A DNA stretch of 37,898 bases, taken from positions 1 through 37,898 of the forward strand of contig JANSXF010000041.1 of assembly GCA_024743095.1 (NCBI GenBank), given 5' to 3'. Of this stretch, positions 24,125 through 32,313 are shown in pieces. The notes below the pieces were generated by a model, which made no database searches, was not told the origin of the DNA, and saw only the letters and a program-made list of their open reading frames with translations. The position numbers were made by a program, and so were the translations under genes. The stretch comes from Flavobacteriaceae bacterium (GTDB taxonomy: Bacteria > Bacteroidota > Bacteroidia > Flavobacteriales > Flavobacteriaceae). Positions within the stretch are counted from its first letter, which is position 1. Every line of letters begins with the position of its first letter.

Positions 24125-24664
24125 ATGAAATACACTACCATGCTTTTTCTGTCCTGTTCTATGTTATTTTTCTTTGTTGGTTGCGGCACCGATGATGGTA
24201 ACGAACCTGAAAACGGTACATTAAACGAAGTACAGGGAACCATACAATTATCCGGGGAGGAAACTTCGCAACTGGGTACTTCATTGACCGTTGGTCATAT
24301 TGAAGTGGCCAATGTTGCCCTGTCAGGGACAGATAAATCGGTAATTCTGTTATCTGAGAATATTACTGTGGTCGATAATGAATTCATTTATGAAAACGAC
24401 CAAAACGGATTTGTAATCGTTGCAGCGGATTTTTCCACCGGTGGCTCCCCCGATATTGATAAGACCATATCCATGACCATAGTAAGGAATGGACAGGAGT
24501 TCCGCCATGCCTGTTCTTCGCCCTACCAAAATTTTTTTACCGCATGCGGCGACGGGTTCGGGGTTGATTTTGAAGCCAAACAGGTCAGCTTTGAAAACAC
24601 AACGGTAATCAATACCGATGATGACACCATTTTGACGATGGACGGTACCATAACTTGGGAATGA
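24125..24664 (+). CDS. Lipoprotein of unknown function
   Basis: A 179-residue protein with a lipoprotein signal (MKYTTMLFLSCSMLFFFVGC, modified Cys at 20), followed by the acidic linker GTDDGNEPENG that in Bacteroidota often directs lipoproteins to the outer-membrane surface. The mature part is predicted mostly beta, with two cysteines in HACSSPYQNFFTACGDG that may pair. I do not recognise a family. ATG 24125 was chosen for the signal; an earlier start at 24098 adds nine residues before it. It is the first gene of the plus arm facing the two-component system and its stop overlaps the next start (ATGA). A possible -7 box TAGTTTAG is at 24087. Confidence 0.8.
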   Translation: MKYTTMLFLSCSMLFFFVGCGTDDGNEPENGTLNEVQGTIQLSGEETSQLGTSLTVGHIEVANVALSGTDKSVILLSENITVVDNEFIYENDQNGFVIVAADFSTGGSPDIDKTISMTIVRNGQEFRHACSSPYQNFFTACGDGFGVDFEAKQVSFENTTVINTDDDTILTMDGTITWE

Positions 24665-25707
24665 ACATCAAAAAAACAGTGTTAATGATAAGATCTGGAT
24701 TTAGTGTTTTTCTTATGGTAGCAGCCGTGCTCCATAGTTTTGCACAGATAGCTGGTACAGATGAACTGATAACCCATAGGCCGCCCTCGGACAATTTTGT
24801 TTCAATAAACCTTCAGGCGTACAAAGGATTGCCCAGGTTTGGTGTTGTGGATTCTTATAAAAATCAAGTTCCAAGTACAAATGCCGATCCCAGATCCAAT
24901 GCTGTGAGGCCCGTTCGTGGTGGTGGTCGAAACCCGGGGCAACTTAAAAAGAACAAAATGGTAAATACAGGGAGAATCAATTTCTCCTTGTTGGTCAATT
25001 TAAAATATCTCACGCCTTTCATGGAGGATTTGGATAAGGATCGATTGACCTTTTTAAGCAAGAGTCTTACCGAAAAACAATCGAATTCTGCTTACCTCCA
25101 GCGATTCTTGCTCAATCAGGTCGCTCCTAACTTATGTCTGGACCGGGCATGCAAAAATGCCAATCAAGGTAAGAACGAGTTTGAAAGGCAGCGCAATTAC
25201 AAAACCTTTGTGAATACTTGTATAGATCCACTTTTGGAATGGTGTCAAGATGTTTTTAAAAATGATGAATTGAGTGCTTACCATGTTTCTGCCCTAAATA
25301 TTGGAGGAAATTATGATTTTGGTAATAAAGGATACTGGGTGCATCATTATTTGAGCCTTAATGATATTTTCCCATTTAAACAGGGCGGGCGAAAAAGAGT
25401 GACCTTCGAACCTGTGAAACCCTACGAAAGTCAGCTTCTGGGCAAATTGGCCCGAGGAAAAAGCATTAATTTCTTCTTGCCGATGGATGAGCAAACTGCT
25501 GAGCGCTTTAAAAAAGAGGGCATCAACCGATTATATCTGGTAAAAAAGATAAAACTGCAACATTCGGATAAGGGGATGGATGCTCCAACAGATCCTATTG
25601 ACTTTAACTATTCCCATGAAAGCAGTGACATGGAAATTTATACAGAGGAAGCTCTTGTAAGTCATTTTAGGACCCTATCCCTAGATAACCTTATTCTTAA
25701 AAATTAA
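24661..25707 (+). CDS. Exported protein, paralogue 1 of 4
   Basis: A 348-residue exported protein (signal peptide about 1-29, ending HSFAQ). It shares an ordered set of motifs with the next three genes: FVSINLQAYKGLPRFGVVDSY (46-66), a helical middle, NEFERQRNYKTFV, YDFGNKGYWVHHY (Tyr218 onward), FFLPMDEQTAERF and a C-terminal EIYTEEALVSHF. It is the most divergent member: it has LCLDRAC and TCIDPLLEWC cysteines and lacks the WGG motif of the others. No enzyme motif or known domain is evident to me. It starts inside the stop of the lipoprotein gene and ends 3 nt before paralogue 2. Confidence 0.8.
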   Translation: MNIKKTVLMIRSGFSVFLMVAAVLHSFAQIAGTDELITHRPPSDNFVSINLQAYKGLPRFGVVDSYKNQVPSTNADPRSNAVRPVRGGGRNPGQLKKNKMVNTGRINFSLLVNLKYLTPFMEDLDKDRLTFLSKSLTEKQSNSAYLQRFLLNQVAPNLCLDRACKNANQGKNEFERQRNYKTFVNTCIDPLLEWCQDVFKNDELSAYHVSALNIGGNYDFGNKGYWVHHYLSLNDIFPFKQGGRKRVTFEPVKPYESQLLGKLARGKSINFFLPMDEQTAERFKKEGINRLYLVKKIKLQHSDKGMDAPTDPIDFNYSHESSDMEIYTEEALVSHFRTLSLDNLILKN

Positions 25708-25710
25708 TGC

Positions 25711-26742
25711 ATGAAACAGGTACTTTTCTTAATAACGGTGTTGGTATTCCAAATAATGGGGCGGGGACAGTCACAGGAAAAGGTGTTTGATTCTCCCACC
25801 GCCGATTTTATTTCACTTTCCTTGCAGACCCACAAGGGTAAGCTCCGTTTTGGGGTGCAGGATGAGTATTTTCTAAAATCAGATGGAACCTATGTAAGTT
25901 CCAGGGATGCCGAGTACTTTGAAAAGGACAAACAATTCAGTCACAACAATGCGAGCAGGCATGCTTTTGTGGAGCTTTTGAAAATGAGGTTCAAAGCGGA
26001 TATATTCGAAGTGATGGACAAGGATTTTTTTACGGAACGCACGCAAAACATGTACGAGAGAGACCTTAAATCCTATACGGCCCAACAACATCTGCAGGCC
26101 CTTGCCAACGCCTTGTCCAACAAAAAGGAGTCCATACGGTTTTTTTGTAACCCAAAAGAAGAGGATTGTTCTTCGGGATTCTTGCAGGACGGGTATTATA
26201 ACGAACCTCGTAATATTAGGCCATGGGGAGGAAGAGGAGCTTCAGAGTTCCAAAAATTAAGGGCGTACACCAATTTTGTAAAGGAGAAATTTCCGTTGGT
26301 CGAGAAGTGGGCAAAAACGCTTTATTCCGACAATGTCTTGCAGGGATATTATGTTACACGGACCAATTTGGGTACCTATGATTTTAAGAACGGGGGCTAT
26401 TGGTTGAACACGCATCAGTTTTACAATCAAGGATTTTTATTAAAGTGGTATGGACTCCAACCCGCCAATTCATCAGAAAGAAAGTTGATGCACCCCAACG
26501 GTTCGTCGATACTGTTCAAAATGTCGCCCGAAAAGGCTGAAACCTTCTCTGAAAAGACCCAACAGATTTTTTTGGTATTTGATGTGACCGGTTCTCTCAA
26601 TGGTTTGGAAAACTATCGGGCAGATCAACTCAAGACCACTTTTAGCCTCAACAGTCCTGTTATCGAGATCTATTCAGATGACGGACTTACAAAAAAAGTG
26701 GGTGAAATCAATACCAATACCATGGTATCCAAGACCAGATAA
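25711..26742 (+). CDS. Exported protein, paralogue 2 of 4
   Basis: A 343-residue exported protein with a signal peptide of about 1-21. Shared motifs in order are FISLSLQTHKGKLRFGVQDEY (33-53), a Cys-x6-Cys loop FFCNPKEEDCSSG, PWGGRGASEFQKLRAYTNFV, YDFKNGGYWLNTHQFY, ILFKMSPEKAETF and the C-terminal EIYSDDGLTKKVGEIN. It lacks the KKLKK helix and Thr/Gln-rich linker of paralogues 3 and 4, so the conserved domain begins directly after the signal. Function is unknown; expression with its relatives in one transcript suggests subunits of one assembly or variants acting on related ligands (inference). Confidence 0.82.
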   Translation: MKQVLFLITVLVFQIMGRGQSQEKVFDSPTADFISLSLQTHKGKLRFGVQDEYFLKSDGTYVSSRDAEYFEKDKQFSHNNASRHAFVELLKMRFKADIFEVMDKDFFTERTQNMYERDLKSYTAQQHLQALANALSNKKESIRFFCNPKEEDCSSGFLQDGYYNEPRNIRPWGGRGASEFQKLRAYTNFVKEKFPLVEKWAKTLYSDNVLQGYYVTRTNLGTYDFKNGGYWLNTHQFYNQGFLLKWYGLQPANSSERKLMHPNGSSILFKMSPEKAETFSEKTQQIFLVFDVTGSLNGLENYRADQLKTTFSLNSPVIEIYSDDGLTKKVGEINTNTMVSKTR

Positions 26743-26752
26743 TCCAAAAGTT

Positions 26753-27919
26753 ATGAAAATGAAACCTGTAAAAACCAATATTATTTTGATCGTGACTGTG
26801 TTAGGCTTGTTTATGCCGATTTCTGTCCAGGCTCAGTTTTTAAAAAAATTAAAAAAGAACGTAGAAAACAAGATTGCAAAAAAGGCTAGTGAGAAAACAG
26901 ATGAGTTGTTGAATGGCAACGGTGAGAAAACGTCGGTTCCCGATGCAAAACCTGGGCCTGCATCTGATAATACAATCTCACAGAGCGAAACAGCGGACAA
27001 AAGAGACCCCGTTGCTGTAAACGATCAAAATGTTCTAAGGTTCAAGGCACCCTCCAAAGATTTTAGGGATGTCGTTATTCAATCATACAAGGGACTTCCC
27101 AGATACGGAGATGTTTATTTTTTAAGAGGAACCACGGAGCCGACGATGAACAAAGCGTATGAGGCGCTTTTGGAACTTAAATTTTTGGAAGACCTTTTTA
27201 AAGATATGGACCAATCAAAGTTGACTACTTATAATTATACGAACAATGATCTGAAATCAAAGAATTCCAATAATGCACAGCACCATTTGTTGATGCTCGC
27301 CAAGGATGTTCTTTCGGATGAAAAGCTACAGGAATATTTTTGTGATTCCGAAGCAAAAGCCCCTTGTAATTTCAATAATTCTGTAGGCGAACGAACCATT
27401 GTACCCAGCTGGGGAGGCACAAGGAACAATGAATTTGCCCAAAACCGAAGCTATACCAAGTTCATCAAGAGCCATTATGGCACTCTTCAGGCATGGAGCA
27501 ACTCATTTTATGAAGATGGGACCCAAATTGCCTATTTCGTTGCAAGGGGGGCAGTGGCTGAAAAATATGATTTCAAAAACAAAGGCTATTGGATCAGAAG
27601 TATATTCTCCATTGGTGGGGACTTTATATTGCATAACTCTAATTTTTTGGCCTATTCAGAAAATGAAAAAACTTTAAAAAATTACTCAAAAAAGGTTTTT
27701 TTTCCTGTTGAACCCACTGCTGCCAAAGCATACAATTTAATAGAGCGTTCCCCAGTGTTCGTGGTATTTAAAGTTAAGGTGACCCCTAACTTAACTAGCC
27801 AGACCCATATTGCCTGGGAATTTGAACTGGAAGACACTAAGATGGAGTTTTACAAGGATGGCCTGTTAAGTCAAAAAATGGGTGAATCGGATATCAGGAC
27901 TATTAAATTTAAGGATTAA
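26753..27919 (+). CDS. Exported protein, paralogue 3 of 4
   Basis: A 388-residue exported protein with a signal peptide of about 1-28 (ending SVQAQ), then a basic amphipathic helix FLKKLKKNVENKIAKKASEK (29-48), a low-complexity linker (about 52-92), and the shared domain: RDVVIQSYKGLPRYGDVY (105-122), FCDSEAKAPC (Cys-x7-Cys), SWGGTRNNEFAQNRSYTKFI, YDFKNKGYWIRS, VFFPVEPTAAKAY and EFYKDGLLSQKMGES. ATG 26753 was chosen; a longer in-frame opening at 26600 lies wholly within paralogue 2. The gap to paralogue 2 is 10 nt and to paralogue 4 is 3 nt. Confidence 0.82.
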   Translation: MKMKPVKTNIILIVTVLGLFMPISVQAQFLKKLKKNVENKIAKKASEKTDELLNGNGEKTSVPDAKPGPASDNTISQSETADKRDPVAVNDQNVLRFKAPSKDFRDVVIQSYKGLPRYGDVYFLRGTTEPTMNKAYEALLELKFLEDLFKDMDQSKLTTYNYTNNDLKSKNSNNAQHHLLMLAKDVLSDEKLQEYFCDSEAKAPCNFNNSVGERTIVPSWGGTRNNEFAQNRSYTKFIKSHYGTLQAWSNSFYEDGTQIAYFVARGAVAEKYDFKNKGYWIRSIFSIGGDFILHNSNFLAYSENEKTLKNYSKKVFFPVEPTAAKAYNLIERSPVFVVFKVKVTPNLTSQTHIAWEFELEDTKMEFYKDGLLSQKMGESDIRTIKFKD

Positions 27920-27922
27920 GAT

Positions 27923-29176
27923 ATGATACGGAATTGTTCCAAAGAGGTCTTATGGCTGACAATCGGTATCTTGATGATGGCCATGCCACAGCCTGTGAAT
28001 GGTCAGTTTTTTAAAAAACTGAAAAAACAGGCAGAGGAAAAAATCATAAAAAAAGCAGATAAAAGGGTAGATGACATTCTTAATGGGACTAAGGGTGCGG
28101 GACAGGGGCCAAGCACCCAAACGGGCGGTACAAACCAAACCGATAAAAAAACCATTGACCAAAATACCTCGAAACAAACCACCAATATATCATTCGATGA
28201 TTCCGAATATTTGGTCTACAAATCACCTGATCCTGTATTTAGGGACATTGTGATCCAAAAATTCAAGGGCCTTCCCAGGTTTGGCGCCATTGATGCTTAT
28301 ATGATGCGGGATAATCCTAAAAAAGTGGATCTTTCCAAGGAAGCAGCCGAAAAGAGGAATCTGACCGGTCTGGGATATACCGGGTTTGCACACTTGGTAC
28401 GTATCCATATGTTGAACGAGCATTTTAAGGCAATGGATAGAACCGCTTTAACACAACAGACCAAAGGCAAGATCATTGATAAGGAGGCCAAATCCAGTCT
28501 GGCGCAAAAAGTATTGAAGGAATTTGCTTTTGATATGGGAACAGACGCCCTTAAAAAGGAATATTTCATGAACGATTGGAGCGGAACCGGTAAAAGCGCA
28601 TTGGTAAGGGAATGGGGGGGACACCAAGCAGATGATTTTACAGAAAATGAACGGTATGTGACCTTTGTGGAAAAGTATCTGGACATCATTTTAAAATGGA
28701 GCGAAGACTTTTTTGCCGATGGTTCTGAAGATTTTCAACTGGTCCATGCCATAAAGTTTCAAGGCCAGTATGACTTTGATAAAGGAGGTTTTTGGGTGCG
28801 CTTGCCCATTAAAAGACCGCCCCTTGGTGCTATCTCTGCGGTTGAGTACTTTAATGAATTTGCTCCCAAAGCACCATACGGGCATGCGTTTTACAATAAA
28901 ACGGAGCAAGTGGAATATATCAATGGCGATGTGCTGTTTAAAATGAGCCCGGATAAAGCTGAAGCTTTGATCAACGATAAAAGTGTGCTGCTACAGCTCA
29001 CAATGAAAGTCAGGTCTGTTTTTAAAGATTTTGATACGGGCAACCCTTTTGTTTATGGGGCCAATTATACCTATCATTTTCTTGACCCTATATTAGAGCT
29101 GTATTCGGATGCCCAATTAACTAGAAAAATAGGGGAGATCAATTTGGAGAACCTAGTATACAAAGGTTCCAATTGA
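27923..29176 (+). CDS. Exported protein, paralogue 4 of 4
   Basis: A 417-residue exported protein built like paralogue 3. It has a signal peptide (about 1-28), the basic helix FFKKLKKQAEEKIIKKADKR (29-48), a Gly/Thr/Gln-rich linker (55-90), then the domain with RDIVIQKFKGLPRFGAIDAY (107-126), EWGGHQADDFTENERYVTFV, YDFDKGGFWVRL, VLFKMSPDKAEAL and LELYSDAQLTRKIGEIN. Unlike paralogues 2 and 3 it has no cysteine pair in the middle loop (YFMNDWSGTGKS). It is the last gene of the unit; only a weak hairpin follows, then IS66 debris. Confidence 0.82.
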   Translation: MIRNCSKEVLWLTIGILMMAMPQPVNGQFFKKLKKQAEEKIIKKADKRVDDILNGTKGAGQGPSTQTGGTNQTDKKTIDQNTSKQTTNISFDDSEYLVYKSPDPVFRDIVIQKFKGLPRFGAIDAYMMRDNPKKVDLSKEAAEKRNLTGLGYTGFAHLVRIHMLNEHFKAMDRTALTQQTKGKIIDKEAKSSLAQKVLKEFAFDMGTDALKKEYFMNDWSGTGKSALVREWGGHQADDFTENERYVTFVEKYLDIILKWSEDFFADGSEDFQLVHAIKFQGQYDFDKGGFWVRLPIKRPPLGAISAVEYFNEFAPKAPYGHAFYNKTEQVEYINGDVLFKMSPDKAEALINDKSVLLQLTMKVRSVFKDFDTGNPFVYGANYTYHFLDPILELYSDAQLTRKIGEINLENLVYKGSN

Positions 29177-29209
29177 TGAAGAGTAATAGTTAACAGCGGA
29201 TAACCCTAC

Positions 29210-29232
29210 AACGCTAATGTGAGTGTTTTATG
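29210..29232 (+). terminator. Weak hairpin after the paralogue operon
   Basis: AACGCT/AGTGTT (one G-U pair, loop 6) is followed by TTTAT. It is short, but is the only terminator-like structure in the 143 nt after paralogue 4. Confidence 0.3.
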
Positions 29233-29319
29233 ATATGATTCAGATGAAAGGTATCCATCCGTCTAAGTACAACTTTTCCGGTATAGCATAGAGCTCTAAT
29301 TTTGGCCTTAAAAAGAACG

Positions 29320-29583
29320 ATGTCAAAAACAGCCGACTACCAACGTATGGAGCGTCTGGTGAAGGAGTGTCACCAGAGCGGTCAAGGGCAGGCCACCTTT
29401 GCCAAGTTCCATGGCATTACCGAGAGCAAATTTGTAAACTCGGCAATCCTGTTTCAGGGAAAGCGGGATCAGTTACGGAGAAACCCTGCGATTTTATTCC
29501 TGTAACCGCGACAAAGCCCACGAACGAAGACTTTCGGCCTATGATCATCCGCCTTGGAGCAATGGCGCTGTATAAGGGCATGT
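29320..29583 (+). pseudogene. IS66-type orfA (TnpA) remnant
   Basis: It opens with MSKTADYQRMERLVKECHQS and GQATFAKFHGITESKFVN, the helix-turn-helix start of an IS66-family accessory protein. At about 29445 the frame shifts to GSVTEKPCDFIPVTATKPTN and EDFRPMIIRLG, then shifts again (NGAV survives in a third frame). No tnpB or tnpC follows. The stretch 29584-29684 has nothing recognisable. It is a decayed insertion that marks the left edge of the toxin-rich accessory region. Confidence 0.7.
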
Positions 29584-29677
29584 AAACCGGATAAAGAGTA
29601 TAAAAAGACAAATGTAGGGCAGGGCCCGCTTTGACCAATTGCGTAATAAGGTGATATTGTCCCAAACCGGTTAATGA

Positions 29678-29715
29678 TTCCCAAAATATGACGAAGAACC
29701 TCTATGTCGGCGTTT
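29678..29715 (+). mobile_element. Possible 5' stub of a transposase gene
   Basis: ATGACGAAGAACC here (29688-29700), with its upstream flank, recurs almost identically at the right edge of the window (37875-37898). The frame reads MTKNLYVGV before losing sense, similar to the opening of IS110-type transposases (MxxLYVGxDVS). The stub ends against the 3' end of the Fic gene. The family assignment is a guess. Confidence 0.25.
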
Positions 29716-29727
29716 CCACCTTGTCAC

Positions 29728-31200
29728 TTAAAATTTTAATACTCCTTCACTGCTTTCCACAAAGGCATTGGATTTCTTCAGTTGTACTTCCATCGAGTCC
29801 ATATCCATGGCCACAAGCGTATCACTGAATGCTTGGGCACGTTCCAACATACGTATATATACTTTTGGGTCATTGGCACGTGTTAGTCTTCGCAGGCCCC
29901 CCAGGTAGTCTTCCCTATAAACGGTGGGAATAATGATTTTCGTCTGATTCCCTGCCGTTAGTTCGGCATTCATCATGATACGTGCCATACGGCCATTGCC
30001 ATCAAGAAAAGGATGGACCTCGCTCACCACAAACATGATAAAGGCGGCTTTGGCATAGGGATGGGAAAGGGCCCTGTATAAATCAAAGCTTTGCATCAAA
30101 GTTCCCCGGACAAGTTCCAGGTCGACAAATTCCGTATCCCCGGCCCGGTTGTTCTTATCTTTAAATTGGCCAGGTTTTTTATCTAACCTTGCTCCTAAGA
30201 GAATTTCATGACGATATTGCAGGATTTCCAGGAAATTCTCTTTAGAGAACGGTGTTATTGTCATTTCCCTTCTATTGGATACAAGTTGGTACGTACCCAG
30301 AATATCATGGGAATCCTCATTTCTGGAAGGTATGGGCTGCTGTGTGGAGATGACCATTTTTGCTTCATCCAGTTCAAAGACCGTACCTTCAATGTAATTG
30401 GAAAAGTAGCTCTCGTAAAATGCGAAATTTCGATAGGCAGTGGTAGTGGAGTTCTTTTCCTCCCTGTATTTATACTCGTTTTGTTTGAGCTCTTTGAACA
30501 GTAGTTCAAAGACTTGGATGCGATGGGGGTCGAATGGGATTCCTGTGGATCTTGCCCGGCCTACCTCAGATTTGAGTTCATCGATGGGGTTGGTCGATAA
30601 TAGGGCACCGATAATTTTGTTCAGTTTTTCAAACTCCATATCCATACCCAACTCCTTGGCAATCAATCGAGCCCTATCCCTTACCTTGTTCAATTCATCG
30701 GTTCCGTTGACGCGGATTATTTTTTCCAATTTAGCCTCGATTTCCGGAAAATTGAGTGTTTTTGAATCCGGGCCAAGTTGTCTGCTGATCTGCAGGTTTT
30801 CCAAGAAGGCACGCTCTCGTTGTGATACCATTAGTTTTCCTGAAAAAGGGGTATCCCCTTCAATTGCCGGACGACCTTCCAAAAAGCGCAAGGTCACCCC
30901 CGGGAGCTTGACTTTTTTCGTATACTTGTAAGTCACGAACAACTGGCCCGTTGACGTGGGGGCAAATTCAAAAGCCGACCGATGGCTCAATACGGCACCG
31001 GGATATAAATGCCCCAGTATCGGAAATATATTTCGCTGTATGATGTCCTCTGGGGAATCTTCCAAATTGGAGGTATAGATCCTGGAAGCTATATTGCGTA
31101 TTATGCCCTCTTTTTCCCAATTGGAAATCCTTCTTGAAACTATGGAATCTGAGGACCCATAAATGATCTCCTGCAAATGTAATGGGGCGTTTTTTTCCAT
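29728..31200 (-). CDS. Fic family AMP-transferase with AbiEi-like N-terminus
   Basis: A 490-residue protein. The N-terminal 100 residues look like the winged-helix and antitoxin-type region of AbiEi proteins (VSRRISNWEKEGIIRNIASRIYTSN, then PGAVLSHRSAFEF). The Fic part has the inhibitory-helix motif SNYIEG (267-272, the S/TxxxE-G/N pattern of class II Fic proteins) and the catalytic HPFLDGNGRMAR starting at His396. Fic enzymes transfer AMP from ATP to protein hydroxyls; the intact inhibitory helix implies self-restraint. The start is ATG 31200: the upstream in-frame extension is encoded by the repeated operator-like DNA at 31193-31277 and is not a plausible protein. The N-terminal domain may autorepress at those repeats. 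Confidence 0.87.
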   Translation of the reverse strand: MEKNAPLHLQEIIYGSSDSIVSRRISNWEKEGIIRNIASRIYTSNLEDSPEDIIQRNIFPILGHLYPGAVLSHRSAFEFAPTSTGQLFVTYKYTKKVKLPGVTLRFLEGRPAIEGDTPFSGKLMVSQRERAFLENLQISRQLGPDSKTLNFPEIEAKLEKIIRVNGTDELNKVRDRARLIAKELGMDMEFEKLNKIIGALLSTNPIDELKSEVGRARSTGIPFDPHRIQVFELLFKELKQNEYKYREEKNSTTTAYRNFAFYESYFSNYIEGTVFELDEAKMVISTQQPIPSRNEDSHDILGTYQLVSNRREMTITPFSKENFLEILQYRHEILLGARLDKKPGQFKDKNNRAGDTEFVDLELVRGTLMQSFDLYRALSHPYAKAAFIMFVVSEVHPFLDGNGRMARIMMNAELTAGNQTKIIIPTVYREDYLGGLRRLTRANDPKVYIRMLERAQAFSDTLVAMDMDSMEVQLKKSNAFVESSEGVLKF

Positions 31201-31277
31201 TATAACTAAGAATATATACAAAAATGCAAAATATTTTCCATTATAATTGTTTTTATGTAAAATATTTTCCATTATAA
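31193..31277 (-). repeat. Three direct repeats upstream of the Fic gene
   Basis: TTTTCCATTATAA occurs at 31193, 31234 and 31265 (plus-strand coordinates); the second and third are extended by AAAATA. A partial copy (TGTTTTCCA) is near 31294. The first overlaps the start codon. Their placement in the promoter suggests binding sites for a DNA-binding autoregulator, perhaps the AbiEi-like N-domain of the Fic protein. Confidence 0.5.
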
Positions 31278-31598
31278 ATAAAGGGGAAAGTAAAATGTTT
31301 TCCAACCAATCCTATTGAAGGGCTTGGAATGAATATTTTTTTTGGTCTTCCTGAATTCTCCGGCCCATTTCCATACATCGGCATACATTCTTTTGTGCAA
31401 GTCCTTTACAAATTTCTCGGTTAAGATTTTTTCAGCTTTCAATGTGGCATGAATGGTCCACTCGACGGCCTTTTCAATATTCAATTGCTCAAACTCATCC
31501 AGTTCTCCTTGGGTGGTGATGGACTTTATTTTAAGGCCTTCCTTTTCTTCCTGGTCCAAAGGTGTTTGACCATATTTATAATTGAACTCTAATCCCAT
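31272..31598 (-). pseudogene. Truncated mobile mystery protein B (Fic/DOC)
   Basis: A 108-codon frame matching the first half of mobile mystery protein B: MGLEFNYKYGQTPLDQEEKEG, LTEKFVKDLHKRMYADVW and KWAGEFRKTKKNI. After that the sequence (HSKPFNRIGWKTFYFPLYL) is unrelated, and the Fic catalytic half with HxFxxGNGR is missing; family members are about 200 residues. It overlaps the mobile mystery protein A gene by 10 nt as in intact pairs. The break lies against the upstream region of the Fic gene, as if that cassette replaced the 3' half. Confidence 0.75.
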
Positions 31599-32050
31599 AG
31601 CGACCTTCTCATCTCCCGTTTTATTTCATCGGCAAGCTCTTTTATGGTTTTTTCTAATTTTTCGTCACCGATTCCCTGGTTCTCCAATTTCATATTTTGA
31701 TTGGTCCTCAACACTATTTTCTTGGCCAGTTTTTCTGCTTTTTGTTGTATCATATCATGGATGGTACCATCTTTTGGGACCAGTGCATACACTAATTTCA
31801 AATCCATGGCATGGGCCACATCCTTCAAGGAATTGAGTGATATTCTGCCATTGGCCTCACTGACTTCAATGTTTTTCACCCCTTGCCTGGTTATGTTCAA
31901 TTGGGTTCCGAGCTGGGCCATCGTCATGTTCAACGCGGTCCTGATGGTATGTATCCATCCGCGTTCGGGGACTGGGACCATTCTGGCCTCAGAAAAGGGC
32001 CGTAGCTTTTGGTCCAACTGTTCTATTAAAAGTTTTTGCTTGTTCCTCAT
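31589..32050 (-). CDS. Mobile mystery protein A (XRE regulator)
   Basis: A 153-residue protein of the mobile mystery protein A family. A basic N-terminus (MRNKQKLLIEQLDQKL) is followed by WIHTIRTALNMTMAQLGTQLNITRQGVKNIEVSEANGRISL, a Cro/C1-type helix-turn-helix, and a helical C-terminus rich in Lys/Glu. It normally forms a toxin-antitoxin-like pair with the Fic/DOC-type protein B, which is truncated here, so the regulator may be orphaned or may now control its neighbour. Three regularly spaced palindromes upstream (32088-32169) are its likely operators. Confidence 0.82.
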   Translation of the reverse strand: MRNKQKLLIEQLDQKLRPFSEARMVPVPERGWIHTIRTALNMTMAQLGTQLNITRQGVKNIEVSEANGRISLNSLKDVAHAMDLKLVYALVPKDGTIHDMIQQKAEKLAKKIVLRTNQNMKLENQGIGDEKLEKTIKELADEIKREMRRSLWD

Positions 32051-32087
32051 TTGTGGTAAAGTTATCCAGTAACAAAAATCGCTAAAA

Positions 32088-32169
32088 GTAAATAAATATA
32101 TTTACAAACATATAAAAATGTTAACACATATGTTTACAAAAATTAAAATAAGTAAATATTTATGTTTAC
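32088..32169 (-). promoter_or_regulatory. Three palindromic operators with 32-bp period, and -7 box
   Basis: Three 18-bp sites of the form GTWAAYA-n4-TRTTTAC occur at 32088-32105 (perfect arms), 32120-32137 and 32152-32169 (one mismatch each). Start-to-start distance is exactly 32 bp both times, about three helical turns. CAAACATA at 32105-32112 reads TATGTTTG on the minus strand (a -7 match) and sits between the first and second sites, so occupancy would block the promoter. Confidence 0.6.
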
Positions 32170-32313
32170 TTTATATGATAGTACTATAGAAATAACCAGT
32201 AGGATATTGCACCGATTTATGATTTTCTTGGTCTTTTATCCATTTCTTTCAGAAAAGTCTGAATAACTCCTGAAAACAGTTGTCGCAATAAGGCAATTAA
32301 GGACTTGAATATC

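Noticed and set aside
26600..26752. N-terminal extension of paralogue 3 inside paralogue 2
   Set aside because: ATG 26753 gives a proper signal peptide as in the other copies; the extension is an out-of-frame shadow.
31201..31305. N-terminal extension of the Fic protein
   Set aside because: The extra residues (two copies of MENIL, then NGKYF) are just translated operator repeats; ATG 31200 starts the conserved N-terminal domain.
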